Source: DASTOB01 sp035720425
GTDB taxonomy: Bacteria > Chloroflexota > Limnocylindria > Limnocylindrales > CSP1-4
Length of the DNA stretch: 24,362 bases
Assembly (NCBI GenBank): GCA_035720425.1
Contig: DASTOB010000160.1
Span: 1-24,362 of the forward strand
Direction: 5' to 3'
Of this stretch, positions 15,927 through 24,054 are shown piece by piece. Both the position numbers and the translations under genes were made by a program. Each line of letters opens with the position of its first letter. Position 1 is the first letter of the stretch. The notes beneath the pieces are model-generated. The model searched no databases and was not told the origin of the DNA. It saw only the letters and a list, made by a program, of their open reading frames with translations.

Positions 15927-16947
15927 CGGCGGCGCTCGCTTCGCGGGTCGAGCGGCTCCGGTCCTCGAGGTGGCGGCGGGCCCGGTCGGCGAACGGACCG
16001 TCGCCTGCGGCGAGGTCCTGTAGCGTCGGCTCGGCGCCGTCCTCACCCGCGAGGTCGGCGACAACCGCGCGGTAGAAGCAGGCGCGTGGCTCATCCGGTG
16101 CGGCTGCAAGCACGAGGTCGAGGCGCTTCGCCGCACCCGTCCGGTCGCCGGCCGCCAGATCGTGCAGGGCCAGATCGATCCGGGCGGCGTGATCATCGGG
16201 GTCGAGGATGAGCAGCCGCTCCAGCTCGCGGACGGCCGCGTCTCGGTCGCCGCGGGCGAGCAGCACCATCGACAGCTGGTGGCGGGCGCCGCGGTCCTCC
16301 GGGGCGAGGGCGAGTGCCCGGCGGAGCGCCTCCGACGCCGACCCGAGGTCGTCGCGGACGAACAGCACGGATCCGAGCTGGGCCCACGCCTTCGCGTCGT
16401 CGGGGGCTCGCGCGACGGCCTCGCGCAGGATTGCGGCCGACTCGGCGATCCGGTTCTGGGCGCCGACGACCGTCCCGAGCGCTGTCAGGATCTGGACGTC
16501 GCCGGGCGACACGGCGAGCGCGGCCCGCCACGCGCGCTCGGCCTCGACGAGCTCGCCGGCCAGCAGGTAGACCTTGGCCATGCTGTCGAGCGCGAGCACG
16601 TTCGCCGGCTCGATCTCCATGGACGAGCGGAGCGCCGACAGCGCGCCAGACAGATCGCCGAGCCCGGCCAGCACGTTGCCGAGGTTCGCATAGGCCGTCG
16701 CATGGTCCGGGTTCGCCCGGATCGCCGCCCGGTACAGCTCGACGGCGGCCGAAAGGTCGCCTTCCTGGGCGTTGACGAAGCCGAGGTTGTTGAGCGCAGT
16801 CGCGTTGTCCGGGTCGGCGGCGAGCGCCGCGTCGTATTCCGTCCGCGCCCCGGCGAGATCGGCCTCGAGGTGGCGCATGGCGCCAAGGTTGTTGTGGCGC
16901 TTCGCCTCCGCCACGGCGGTCGAGGAGGCTCCCTGCTGTTGCGTCAT
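15919..16947 (-). CDS. TPR-repeat protein in the eCIS operon
   Basis: This protein of about 342 residues starts at ATG 16947, with GAGGTG at 16954-16959 six bases before it; GTG at 16956 is an alternative that would add three residues. From residue 15 to about 300 it is a continuous solenoid of tetratricopeptide repeats, with recognisable units such as ATALNNLGFVNAQEGDLSAA, ATAYANLGNVLAGLGDLSGA and AKAWAQLGSVLFVRDDLGSA. About eight repeats fit, each with W/L-G-Y/A/F-A/E-P-like spacing. TPR proteins bind other proteins. Its place between the DUF4157 gene and the tube/hub genes suggests a chaperone or adaptor for cargo loading or hub assembly, but that is inference. No signal peptide or membrane helix is seen. 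Confidence 0.88.
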   Translation of the reverse strand: MTQQQGASSTAVAEAKRHNNLGAMRHLEADLAGARTEYDAALAADPDNATALNNLGFVNAQEGDLSAAVELYRAAIRANPDHATAYANLGNVLAGLGDLSGALSALRSSMEIEPANVLALDSMAKVYLLAGELVEAERAWRAALAVSPGDVQILTALGTVVGAQNRIAESAAILREAVARAPDDAKAWAQLGSVLFVRDDLGSASEALRRALALAPEDRGARHQLSMVLLARGDRDAAVRELERLLILDPDDHAARIDLALHDLAAGDRTGAAKRLDLVLAAAPDEPRACFYRAVVADLAGEDGAEPTLQDLAAGDGPFADRARRHLEDRSRSTREASAADD

Positions 16948-16953
16948 CTGCGT

Positions 16954-16959
16954 CACCTC
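16954..16959 (-). promoter_or_regulatory. Ribosome binding site deciding the TPR gene start
   Basis: GAGGTG on the minus strand, overlapping the TGA of the DUF4157 gene and six bases before ATG 16947. The GTG at 16956 lies inside this motif, which argues against it as the start. Confidence 0.6.
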
Positions 16960-19900
16960 AGGCGATCTGCTCGATGAGCCCGGTCAGGAGCTGCATCGGG
17001 TCGATGTCGGGCTTCTCGATCTGGATGTCGTCGAGCGACACGTCGAACGGCTGGCCCTCGCGGTAGTGGATCGGGAACCTCGCGCCCAGCCGCAGGCCGG
17101 AGCCGTACTCGAACTCGGCGAGCCGCCAGCGCTTGCTGTAAAGCTCGATCGTGGTCAGGAAGAGGTCGGCCTCGACGAGGACGTAGCCTGTGATGTCGAA
17201 CGTGAATATCGGCTCGGCGTAGATCTCCGCTTCGGCCGTCAGGTCGAGCCCCTGGGTCGGCGTCCACGACACCTCGACCCCGGCCCGGGCGGCGCCCTCG
17301 ACCCCCAACATGCCGCCGATCTCCAGGCCGGCCGTCGCCGACACGATCGGGATCCCGGCACCGAGCCCCGCGTGGATGTTCAGACGGAGGCCGGCGTCGG
17401 CCGGTACGAAGAACTCCGCCGCGCCCGAGACGAGCGTGTCCGACTCGTGGTCGGGGTTGTAGGTGACCTCGAGATGGAGGTCGCGGAGGGTCCCCGGCCC
17501 GAAGCCTGCCGTCAAGTCGAGGCCTCCACCGACGGTGGCGAAGATGCCGATCCGCTGGCCCGCGACCGCCACGCCGACGATCGGGATGTCGAGGTTGACC
17601 GAGAAGAGGTTCCGGTCGAACCGCCTGGCCGCGAAGACCTCGAGCGACGACGGCAGACCGATCCGGCCGCGGACCTCGATCTCGCCGTTCGGCAGGAGCC
17701 GCACGCCGGCCGTCGCCGCCAGCCACGGGGCCAGGGTCAGCGTCAGCTCGCCGCCGCCGAACGCACGGAGCGTCGGGGTGGCTCCCTCGCCCGGGTTGCC
17801 GCTCTCGTCGACCGGCCGGTTCGTCGCCCCGATCCGGAGCGAGCCCGCGAGCATCCCCCGGTTGTATTCGGCGGCCCCTTCGGCGGTGAAGATGCCGTCG
17901 TCGTACGCGACGGTGATCTGGGTGTCGACGCCGGGGATCGCCGGGACGGCGGTGCCCTCAGCCGACACCCTCCAGCCCGCGTCCGCCTCGGCGCCCTTGC
18001 TGACGGTCGCGGTCACATGGCCGCTACGGATCCCCGGAACGTCCGGTGACAAGTCGAACGTGCCGGTGATCGCGAACCCCTCCTCCTCGGAGTACGTGAG
18101 GGTCATCGTCCCGCGCTGGAGACCGGGCACGTCCAGCTCGGCGGTGCCGGTAGCTGTGAGCACGCCCTGGGCATAGGTCACGGTGATCGTCGCGGTCTTG
18201 ATGCCGCGGACGCGGTCCTCGCCGATCGTGAGGATGCCGTTGCCGCTGAACTCGCCGTTGGCGTAGCCCATCTCGATCCGCGACGGCGGGTCGAACAGCT
18301 CCGGGTCGAACGTGAACGAGCCCTGGAGCGCAAATCCCTGCTCGGTGTCGACCCGGGCGGTGACGAGTCCCTCGCCGACGTCCTCTATCTTCAGCGCGAG
18401 CTCACCGGTCGCCCCGAGGCCATTCGTGCCGGCGGTCAGAAGCACGCTGGAGCGGGTGATGTTGATCGGACCCGGCAGCTTGAAGTCGCCGATGTCGAAG
18501 AGCTTGGCCAGGTAGATGTTCTGCCCGTCAACGACGAGCTCGATCCCGAGCTCCTCGAAGATCGGGAGGCTGGGCAGGAGCTGGCCGTGGGCCTGGAACC
18601 CGCGATTGGGGTCGATGTCGAAATCCGCGATCTCGATGGGGCTGAAGCCGCGGACCTGCATCGCCCGCCACATGTTCACGAGCCCGGTCCTGTCGAGGTA
18701 CCCAGCATTCGCGACGCTCGCGATCGGCGTGATCGGCACGCGCTGCGGGCTGGTGTTCTGGAAGAAGCGGTACCTCCGGCCCGAGGCGGATTGGACCACT
18801 GCGATCTCGACGTAGCCGATGCTCGCGGTTGTACTCGTCGGAGTGCTGCCGGGATTTGCGAGGGAGTAGCTCGTGATCGTGAACGGATCCAGCCAGCCGG
18901 CGGTCCTTGGGTCGCCCGGAGCAGGTGTCTCTGGAGCCCCGCTCGTATGCCCGACCGCCTTGGGAATGCCGCCGCTGGAGAACGGAAAGACCGCCCAGTT
19001 GCCGTTGCCCGCGAGGCTCGTGTCGGGCGAGAACTTCTCGAGCTGCTTGCCGGTGTTGATTTCTTCCCACGTCCAATAGTTCGTCGCGGCGTTTGGTTCA
19101 CCCGCCACGGCGGCCCCGGCTTCGGTGCCGCTTGGCCAGAGCATGTCGTAGTGCTTCTTGATCTTGTCGATGGAAGGCGGGTCGGCCTTCGTCCACTCAG
19201 GCCATGTCGAGGTAGCGCCGCCGGCGGCAGGTGCCGGTGCCGGGGCGACCGCCGGCGTGGCTCCTGCCCCGCCGGCCGCTGGAGCGCTCGGTGGTCGGTG
19301 GTACGCCTGTTGGGTCGCGCTCGCCGCCTGGTCGACCGCTTGGTTGATCGCGATCCCGGAATTCACGTTGGCTTGGCTGTCCAGGAGTTCGAGATTCTCT
19401 TTCAACCCCGGCGTGTTCACCCACGCCGGCGTCGTGCCGGTCCAGCCCGAAACCTGGAGCTCGACGACATGATCAACATCCTTCTGGCGCGCCTTGCCCT
19501 CGCGATCCCAGCGCGGCCGCTTGACCTCCTGGACGAGGTCCTGCGCGGTCCCGACGAGCCGGTACTCGGTGTCGGTATGCTTGAGAACGAATGCCCCGCC
19601 CGGTGTCGAACCGGCGTTGTTGAGGCGCGCCTGGATGAGTGCCAGCATGGTCGCGTCCGGCAGGCTGTTGTCCCACACCGTTGCCTGGTCCGGATTTCCG
19701 CGCCTGTAGTCGTGGGCGTGCATCGGGGGATGAGCGGTGTACAGGTCTTTACGGTGCTGCGTGTCATTCTTGAAGGGCGGGACCTTGAGCTTCGAGGCGT
19801 AGGTGATGGTCGGGGGCGAGCCGTCGTTGATCACGCCGGGGTCCGCTGCAGCGGCGGCGCCGCCCGCCGGCGATGCCGCGGCTCCGCCGGCGCGCTGGAC

Positions 19901-20725
19901 CTGGCGGCTGGCGCTGGTGGGGTTCGGCACGGCGATGCGCGCGGGGCGCCGTTGGAGCTTCGCGCCGGGCTGCTGCTGGACGGTATGGGTCAGCTCGTGG
20001 GCGAGCAGCGTGCGGCCCGACTCCGTGCCCGGCTGGTAGCGGCCTGCACCCATGTAGATGTCGCGGCCGACCGTGAATGCCTGGGCGTTGAGGTCCGACG
20101 CGAGGCGGGCGGCGGTCGCGTCCGTGTGGACCTTCGTGTCCGAGAGGTCGCGGCCGAAGCGCGGCTCGAAGAAGCTCCTCTCTCCGGCGTCGAGCGGCGT
20201 TCCGCCTGCCCGGGAGGTGTTGATCCCGGACTCGATCCCCGGCGTCATCGTCGGGGCGTCGGCGGCCTTGGTGGCGATGGTCTCTTCCTCGTCGGTCGCC
20301 GGCTCCGCCGCCCGGTCGAGGCGGGTGGCGACGGTCTCTTCCTCGTCGGTCGCCGGCTCCGCCGCCCGGTCGAGCCGCGTAGCGACCTCCTCCTCCTCCT
20401 CGGGCTCCGCCGTCGCGCGGTCCAGGCGCGTGGCAACCGCCTCCTCCTCGTCGGTCGCCGGCTCCGCCGCCCGATCCACCGGCATCGCCATGACCTGCTC
20501 GGCGACGCGATCGGCCTCGACCTCGTGGGCGTCGGTCGGGTGGCTGACGTCGAGCTTGGGCTGGACTCCGACCGCGGCAAGCCGCCGGAGCGTCTCGAGG
20601 TTGCCGATGGCCGACGCGTGATCGACGGCGGGATCGGACGACCGAATCCCGCCCAGGTCGCCGCCTCGCCGCGCCGGTGCGGAGCGAGCCTGGTCGGCGG
20701 CACGGCCGATGCCCCGCTCAGCCAT
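16958..20725 (-). CDS. Large DUF4157 (eCIS core) protein with zinc peptidase motif, HNH-like region and beta-rich C-terminus; candidate effector
   Basis: 1255 residues; ATG 20725 follows GGGAGG by five bases and overlaps the preceding small gene by eight. Residues 1-80 are low-complexity with a conserved-looking VQPKLDVSHPTDAHEVEADR. Residues 83-152 hold acidic tandem repeats (RLDRAAEPATDEEE). Residues 160-258 form the DUF4157 domain: FEPRFGRDLSDTKVHTDATA, LNAQAFTVGRDIYMGAGRYQ, and the zinc site AHELTHTVQQ (HELTH 243-247). An Ala/Pro linker follows, then a segment (about 300-480) with KDVDHVVELQVSGW and ENLELLDSQANVNSG, resembling an HNH fold (H419, N444, N453/N455). Residues 510-710 are unrecognised. 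From about 740 to the end the protein is repetitive and beta-rich with amphipathic strands and a closing KPDIDPMQLLTGLIEQIA. DUF4157 is the hallmark eCIS-associated domain, often on cargo or toxins. Peptidase motif is seen; nuclease role is inferred. Confidence 0.85.
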   Translation of the reverse strand: MAERGIGRAADQARSAPARRGGDLGGIRSSDPAVDHASAIGNLETLRRLAAVGVQPKLDVSHPTDAHEVEADRVAEQVMAMPVDRAAEPATDEEEAVATRLDRATAEPEEEEEVATRLDRAAEPATDEEETVATRLDRAAEPATDEEETIATKAADAPTMTPGIESGINTSRAGGTPLDAGERSFFEPRFGRDLSDTKVHTDATAARLASDLNAQAFTVGRDIYMGAGRYQPGTESGRTLLAHELTHTVQQQPGAKLQRRPARIAVPNPTSASRQVQRAGGAAASPAGGAAAAADPGVINDGSPPTITYASKLKVPPFKNDTQHRKDLYTAHPPMHAHDYRRGNPDQATVWDNSLPDATMLALIQARLNNAGSTPGGAFVLKHTDTEYRLVGTAQDLVQEVKRPRWDREGKARQKDVDHVVELQVSGWTGTTPAWVNTPGLKENLELLDSQANVNSGIAINQAVDQAASATQQAYHRPPSAPAAGGAGATPAVAPAPAPAAGGATSTWPEWTKADPPSIDKIKKHYDMLWPSGTEAGAAVAGEPNAATNYWTWEEINTGKQLEKFSPDTSLAGNGNWAVFPFSSGGIPKAVGHTSGAPETPAPGDPRTAGWLDPFTITSYSLANPGSTPTSTTASIGYVEIAVVQSASGRRYRFFQNTSPQRVPITPIASVANAGYLDRTGLVNMWRAMQVRGFSPIEIADFDIDPNRGFQAHGQLLPSLPIFEELGIELVVDGQNIYLAKLFDIGDFKLPGPINITRSSVLLTAGTNGLGATGELALKIEDVGEGLVTARVDTEQGFALQGSFTFDPELFDPPSRIEMGYANGEFSGNGILTIGEDRVRGIKTATITVTYAQGVLTATGTAELDVPGLQRGTMTLTYSEEEGFAITGTFDLSPDVPGIRSGHVTATVSKGAEADAGWRVSAEGTAVPAIPGVDTQITVAYDDGIFTAEGAAEYNRGMLAGSLRIGATNRPVDESGNPGEGATPTLRAFGGGELTLTLAPWLAATAGVRLLPNGEIEVRGRIGLPSSLEVFAARRFDRNLFSVNLDIPIVGVAVAGQRIGIFATVGGGLDLTAGFGPGTLRDLHLEVTYNPDHESDTLVSGAAEFFVPADAGLRLNIHAGLGAGIPIVSATAGLEIGGMLGVEGAARAGVEVSWTPTQGLDLTAEAEIYAEPIFTFDITGYVLVEADLFLTTIELYSKRWRLAEFEYGSGLRLGARFPIHYREGQPFDVSLDDIQIEKPDIDPMQLLTGLIEQIA
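20270..20479 (-). repeat. Acidic 17-18 residue tandem repeats (51-54 bp) in the DUF4157 protein
   Basis: About four units of the type RLDRAAEPATDEEETVAT lie head to tail (residues 83-152). Two copies, starting at 20280 and 20334, are nearly identical at DNA level with a 54-bp period over at least 41 bases. Another unit is diverged (RLDRATAEPEEEEEVAT, 51 bp). The array is rich in Glu and Asp and lies between the N-terminus and the DUF4157 domain, probably as a flexible linker whose length can vary by slippage. Confidence 0.9.
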
Positions 20726-20993
20726 CCCGGCCTCCCACCGCGCCCGCCTCGAGCGCGATCCGCTCCGCCACGTCCCGGGCGAGGGCCGGCACGTCCGGGG
20801 GCGTCGAGAGGATCAGCGGGCGCAGCTCCGCCGGGGCCGCCGCCCACCCGCCCGCCGCCGGCCCACCACCGTCGAGGATCCGCCGCAGCTCCCTCTCGAC
20901 GAGGGCGGAGAACGTGGCCACGGCGTCGGCCGGCAGCTCGACCCCGTCCAGCACGAGCCGGTCGATCGCGACCTCGAGCGCGTCGCCGCTCAC
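20718..20993 (-). CDS. Small conserved-looking eCIS-associated protein of unknown function
   Basis: This 91-residue protein starts with GTG at 20993, sharing GTGA with the ATPase stop, and its end overlaps the DUF4157 gene start by eight bases. It reads MSGDALEVAIDRLVLDGVEL, then PADAVATFSALVERELRRIL, a Gly/Ala linker, and ILSTPPDVPALARDVAERIA. The pattern of a beta-strand (IDRLVLDGVEL) followed by an amphipathic helix (VERELRRIL) resembles small ORFs that sit between ATPase and DUF4157 genes in related loci, as far as I recall. I do not recognise a named family. The double overlap supports it being a real, coupled gene. A role as small adaptor or chaperone for the neighbouring DUF4157 protein is speculation. 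Confidence 0.72.
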   Translation of the reverse strand: MSGDALEVAIDRLVLDGVELPADAVATFSALVERELRRILDGGGPAAGGWAAAPAELRPLILSTPPDVPALARDVAERIALEAGAVGGRDG

Positions 20994-22924
20994 GACGCCA
21001 CCGCCTCGGCGAGCCCGCCGAACTCGGCCTCGGTCGGCACCTTGTCGAGCTTCGCGTACTCCCGCGAGGCGGCGTGGGCCAGGTGGTCCATCGCGATCAC
21101 CCGGCCGTCGGCCGCGGCAAGGAACGCCGCGTTCAGCGCAACGCTCTGGATGCTGCCTCCGCTCAGGTCGAGCCGGGACAGCGCCCCGAAGTCAATCCGC
21201 TGGGTCGGCGCCGACGGTGGCAGGACCTTTTGCCAGATCCGGAGCCTCAGGTCAGCCGCCGGGAACGGGAAGTCGACCAGGAACCGGAGCCGCCGCAGGA
21301 ACGCCCGGTCGAGCGCAGCCTTCCGGTTCGTCGCGAGGATCGCGAGGCCGGTGTACTCCTCCATCCGCTGGAGGAGGTAGTCGATCTCGATGTTCGCGTA
21401 GCGGTCGTGGCTGTCGCGGACGTCGGTGCGCTTGCCGAACAGCGCGTCGGCCTCGTCGAAGAACAGGACGGCGCCCGCGCGCTCGGCCTCGTCGAAGGCG
21501 GAGGCGAGGTTCTTCTCTGTCTCGCCGATGTACTTCGAGACGACCGCGGAGAGGTCGATCCGGTACAGGTCCTGCTCGAGCGCGTCGGCGATCGCCTCGG
21601 CGGCCATCGTCTTGCCGGTGCCGGGCGGGCCGGCGAACAGCACGGCGACGCCCTGGCCGCGCGGCAGCCGGCGGCGGAAGCCCCAGTCGTCGAGCACCAC
21701 GTGCTGGAGCGCGACGTGGGTGACCAGCTCCTTGAGTTGGGCATGCGCATCGTCGGCCAGGACGAGGTCGTCGAGCGTGAAGCTCGGAGCGATCAGGGCG
21801 GCGACGCGCTCGAGCGCGTGCTCGGGCTGGCGGCGCGCAACGTCCCACACGAGGTCGCGGTCGAGCGGGCGGTCGGCCCAGGTGGCGGCGACGCGCGCGC
21901 GTGCGACGACCTCGCCGATGTCGCCCTCGGTGAACGCGAAGCGGGCGGCGATCACGCCGGCCAGCGCGGCGGCGCGCTGCGCGTCGAGGCCGGCGCCGGT
22001 CAGCTCGCCGCGCCAGGCGCGCGCGCGCTCGCGGTGGGTCGGCGGGCGGACGTCGACCACGTAGGCGGCGGAGGCGCGGAAGCCGCCGGGCGCGTACGCC
22101 GCCAGCGGCGGGTCGTCGGCGGCCCACGCCAGCTCCTCGAGCCGCTCGCCGCTGACCACCGGCAGCGCGAGCTGCAGGCGGCCGAGCAGGCGCAGCTCGG
22201 CCGCGGAGCGCTCGCCCGCGACGGGCGTGAGCCCGACCGTGCGCGCCGCCGCCGCGGCCAGCGCGCGGCGGCCGCTGCCGCCGGGGCCGCGCAGCACGAC
22301 GGCGCCGGGAGCGCCGGCGCGCAGGTGGCGGACGAGGCCGGCGAGCAGCGCGGCCTGGCGCTCGGGCGGCGGCTCGGTGGTGGCGATCGGCTCGGGCACG
22401 CCGCCGGACAGCAGCGTGCGCGCGGTCGGCGTCAGGCGGACGGGCTCGCGCGCCTCGGCACCGGATTCGAGCACGCCGAACCGCACGAGCCGGTGGCCGT
22501 CGTCGAGCGCCGGCGGCGCGTCGATCTCGAACGGCGCGAGCAGCAGCCGGATGAGGGCGGCCGACGGGTGGCGGCGGGCGCCGTCGTCGTGCGCGCAGCC
22601 GAGCAGGACGGCGACCTGCGGGTCGCTCTCCGACCACCAGGCGCTGGCCACCAGCAGCTCCTCGCCGGGCGCGAGGTCGAGCGCGGCGACGATCCGCGCC
22701 AGCGGCCCGCCGCTGTTCAGCGACGCGGTCTGCAGCGCCATCTGGGCCAGCTCGCGCTCGGGCTCGGCGGGCGCGAGCTCGACGCCGGCGGCCGCCAGCA
22801 GCCGCTCGATCTCGGCGCGGCCGGCAGCCGGCTCTGCCCACAGGGCGCGCAGCCGCGCCAGATAGGCGCCGAGCGCCACGCGCAGCAGCTCGAGGTCGGC
22901 GACGAGGCGCGGGTCGGTGCTCAT
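20990..22924 (-). CDS. AAA+ ATPase of the injection system (Pvc15/Afp15-like)
   Basis: 644 residues; ATG 22924 shares ATGA with the stop of the DUF4255 gene. The frame is open far upstream, but that part is antisense noise in the DUF4255 gene. The C-terminal AAA+ module is complete: Walker A GPPGTGKT (432-439), Walker B VLFFDEADALFG (486-497), sensor-1 ATN (531-533) and Arg-finger region RRLRF (544-548), followed by a lid helix. Residues 480-560 match the eCIS and CDC48-like ATPases closely. The N-terminal half is family-specific and includes a second, degenerate P-loop, LRGPGGSGRR (211-220), with Arg for the Walker Lys. Pvc15-type ATPases are near-universal in eCIS and are thought to act in assembly, loading or disassembly in the cytoplasm. 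Composition looks even richer in GC than the baseplate genes. Confidence 0.93.
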   Translation of the reverse strand: MSTDPRLVADLELLRVALGAYLARLRALWAEPAAGRAEIERLLAAAGVELAPAEPERELAQMALQTASLNSGGPLARIVAALDLAPGEELLVASAWWSESDPQVAVLLGCAHDDGARRHPSAALIRLLLAPFEIDAPPALDDGHRLVRFGVLESGAEAREPVRLTPTARTLLSGGVPEPIATTEPPPERQAALLAGLVRHLRAGAPGAVVLRGPGGSGRRALAAAAARTVGLTPVAGERSAAELRLLGRLQLALPVVSGERLEELAWAADDPPLAAYAPGGFRASAAYVVDVRPPTHRERARAWRGELTGAGLDAQRAAALAGVIAARFAFTEGDIGEVVARARVAATWADRPLDRDLVWDVARRQPEHALERVAALIAPSFTLDDLVLADDAHAQLKELVTHVALQHVVLDDWGFRRRLPRGQGVAVLFAGPPGTGKTMAAEAIADALEQDLYRIDLSAVVSKYIGETEKNLASAFDEAERAGAVLFFDEADALFGKRTDVRDSHDRYANIEIDYLLQRMEEYTGLAILATNRKAALDRAFLRRLRFLVDFPFPAADLRLRIWQKVLPPSAPTQRIDFGALSRLDLSGGSIQSVALNAAFLAAADGRVIAMDHLAHAASREYAKLDKVPTEAEFGGLAEAVAS

Positions 22925-24054
22925 GCGATCGTCAGCCCCCGGAAGACGGGTCCGGCGGTGCGGTTCGCGCGCAGCGCCAGCTCGGCGGGGCCGCTCGCGG
23001 TGCCGGCCGGGATCACAATGTCGACGCGCGTGCCGGAGGCGAAGGTGACGTTGCCCGCGGGCAGCGGGGCGCCGCGCAGGAAGACCTCGATGCCCGGTGC
23101 CGCGTGCGCGGTCTCGAGCTGCACCGTGGCGCCGGCCGCGGCTGGCCCGGTCGGGCCGGTGATGGTCGGCACGAGCGTGACGCCGATGCTGTCGCTGCCG
23201 GTGCGCAGGCCGCTCTCGGTGGCGACGACGTCGAGCCGGCGCGGGCCGGGCCGCAGGGCGGGGCGCACGAAGCGCAGCGCGACGGCGTTGGTGCCGTCGG
23301 GGGTGACGGTGGTGGGCGCCCAGCCGCTGCCGCCACCGGCCGGGTCGCCCTCCTCGGGGGCGAGCGTGAAGACGGCGCCCTGGGTCAGGCCCTCGACGCC
23401 GACCGTGAAGGTGGTGGCGGCGCTGCCGCGGGGTGGCGTGACCGTGGTCAGCCGCGGGCCCATGCTCGGCACGACGGCGACGCGGCGCTCCTTCACCGGC
23501 GGGCCGGGCACGTGCTGCTCGGGCGAATCGACGACGACGAGCGAGACCAGGTAGCCGATCGAGAGCCGCAGCGGCTCGGACGCGGCGGTCCACAGCTTGG
23601 TGACGGCGTCGAGGTCGAGCGCCTCCATCGTGATCCGCAGCGGCTCGACCAGCGGCTTGGCGCTGTCCGGGACGGCCGGGTCGGCGGCCGGGACGATCCC
23701 GTTGCCGTGCAGCGCCTGCATCACCGCCGCCAGGCCCGCATGGGCGAACTGCTCCTGGTCGCCGTCGGCGTTGCCGGTGGCGGCGGCCGGGAAGGCGGTC
23801 AGCAGATAGTGCAGCTCGAGCGCCAGCGGCGGCCGGCCGCGCGCCGTCTTCGTGCCGGTCTGCGGCGGCTCCATGTTGCGGTAGGCCGGGTTCGGCGCGA
23901 TCCGGTAGAGGAACCAGTTGAGCCGCAGGTCGGTGGCGTCGACGTCGAGCGGCCCGACAGTGATCCGCGGGCGCGGCGTGAGCGCCGTGACCGCGTCGGT
24001 GGCGAGCTGCTTGAGCGTGTCGTCGACGCCCTGGATGGCGGTCACGCCGGCCAT
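22921..24054 (-). CDS. DUF4255 tail-terminator protein (Pvc16/Afp16-like) with extra Ig/IPT-like domains
   Basis: 377 residues; ATG 24054 lies inside the 3' end of the preceding small gene (13-base overlap). Residues 1-185 are DUF4255: VTAIQGVDDTLKQLATDAVT, DLRLNWFLYRIAPNPAYRNM, then LALELHYLLTAFPA and ITMEALDLDAVTKLWTA. Afp16 binds the end of tube and sheath and sets particle length. Two extra beta domains follow: an IPT/TIG-like unit (about 195-290, PRLTTVTPPRGSAATTFTVG) and a second Ig-like unit (about 290-377). Such C-terminal additions are larger than in minimal Afp16 proteins and could decorate the distal cap end. Sheath and tube genes, which it would contact, are not in the window and presumably lie to the right. 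Confidence 0.9.
   Translation of the reverse strand: MAGVTAIQGVDDTLKQLATDAVTALTPRPRITVGPLDVDATDLRLNWFLYRIAPNPAYRNMEPPQTGTKTARGRPPLALELHYLLTAFPAAATGNADGDQEQFAHAGLAAVMQALHGNGIVPAADPAVPDSAKPLVEPLRITMEALDLDAVTKLWTAASEPLRLSIGYLVSLVVVDSPEQHVPGPPVKERRVAVVPSMGPRLTTVTPPRGSAATTFTVGVEGLTQGAVFTLAPEEGDPAGGGSGWAPTTVTPDGTNAVALRFVRPALRPGPRRLDVVATESGLRTGSDSIGVTLVPTITGPTGPAAAGATVQLETAHAAPGIEVFLRGAPLPAGNVTFASGTRVDIVIPAGTASGPAELALRANRTAGPVFRGLTIA

Noticed and set aside
15927..16196. Longer start for the CIS tube protein
   Set aside because: The extension overlaps the TPR gene and has no family-like sequence. ATG 15926 gives the expected N-terminus.
18587..23554. 1655-codon plus-strand open frame across four minus-strand genes
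   Set aside because: It is antisense to the DUF4157, small, ATPase and DUF4255 genes, which all carry real motifs. Its own translation is low-complexity Arg/Gly/Ala without any recognisable fold.
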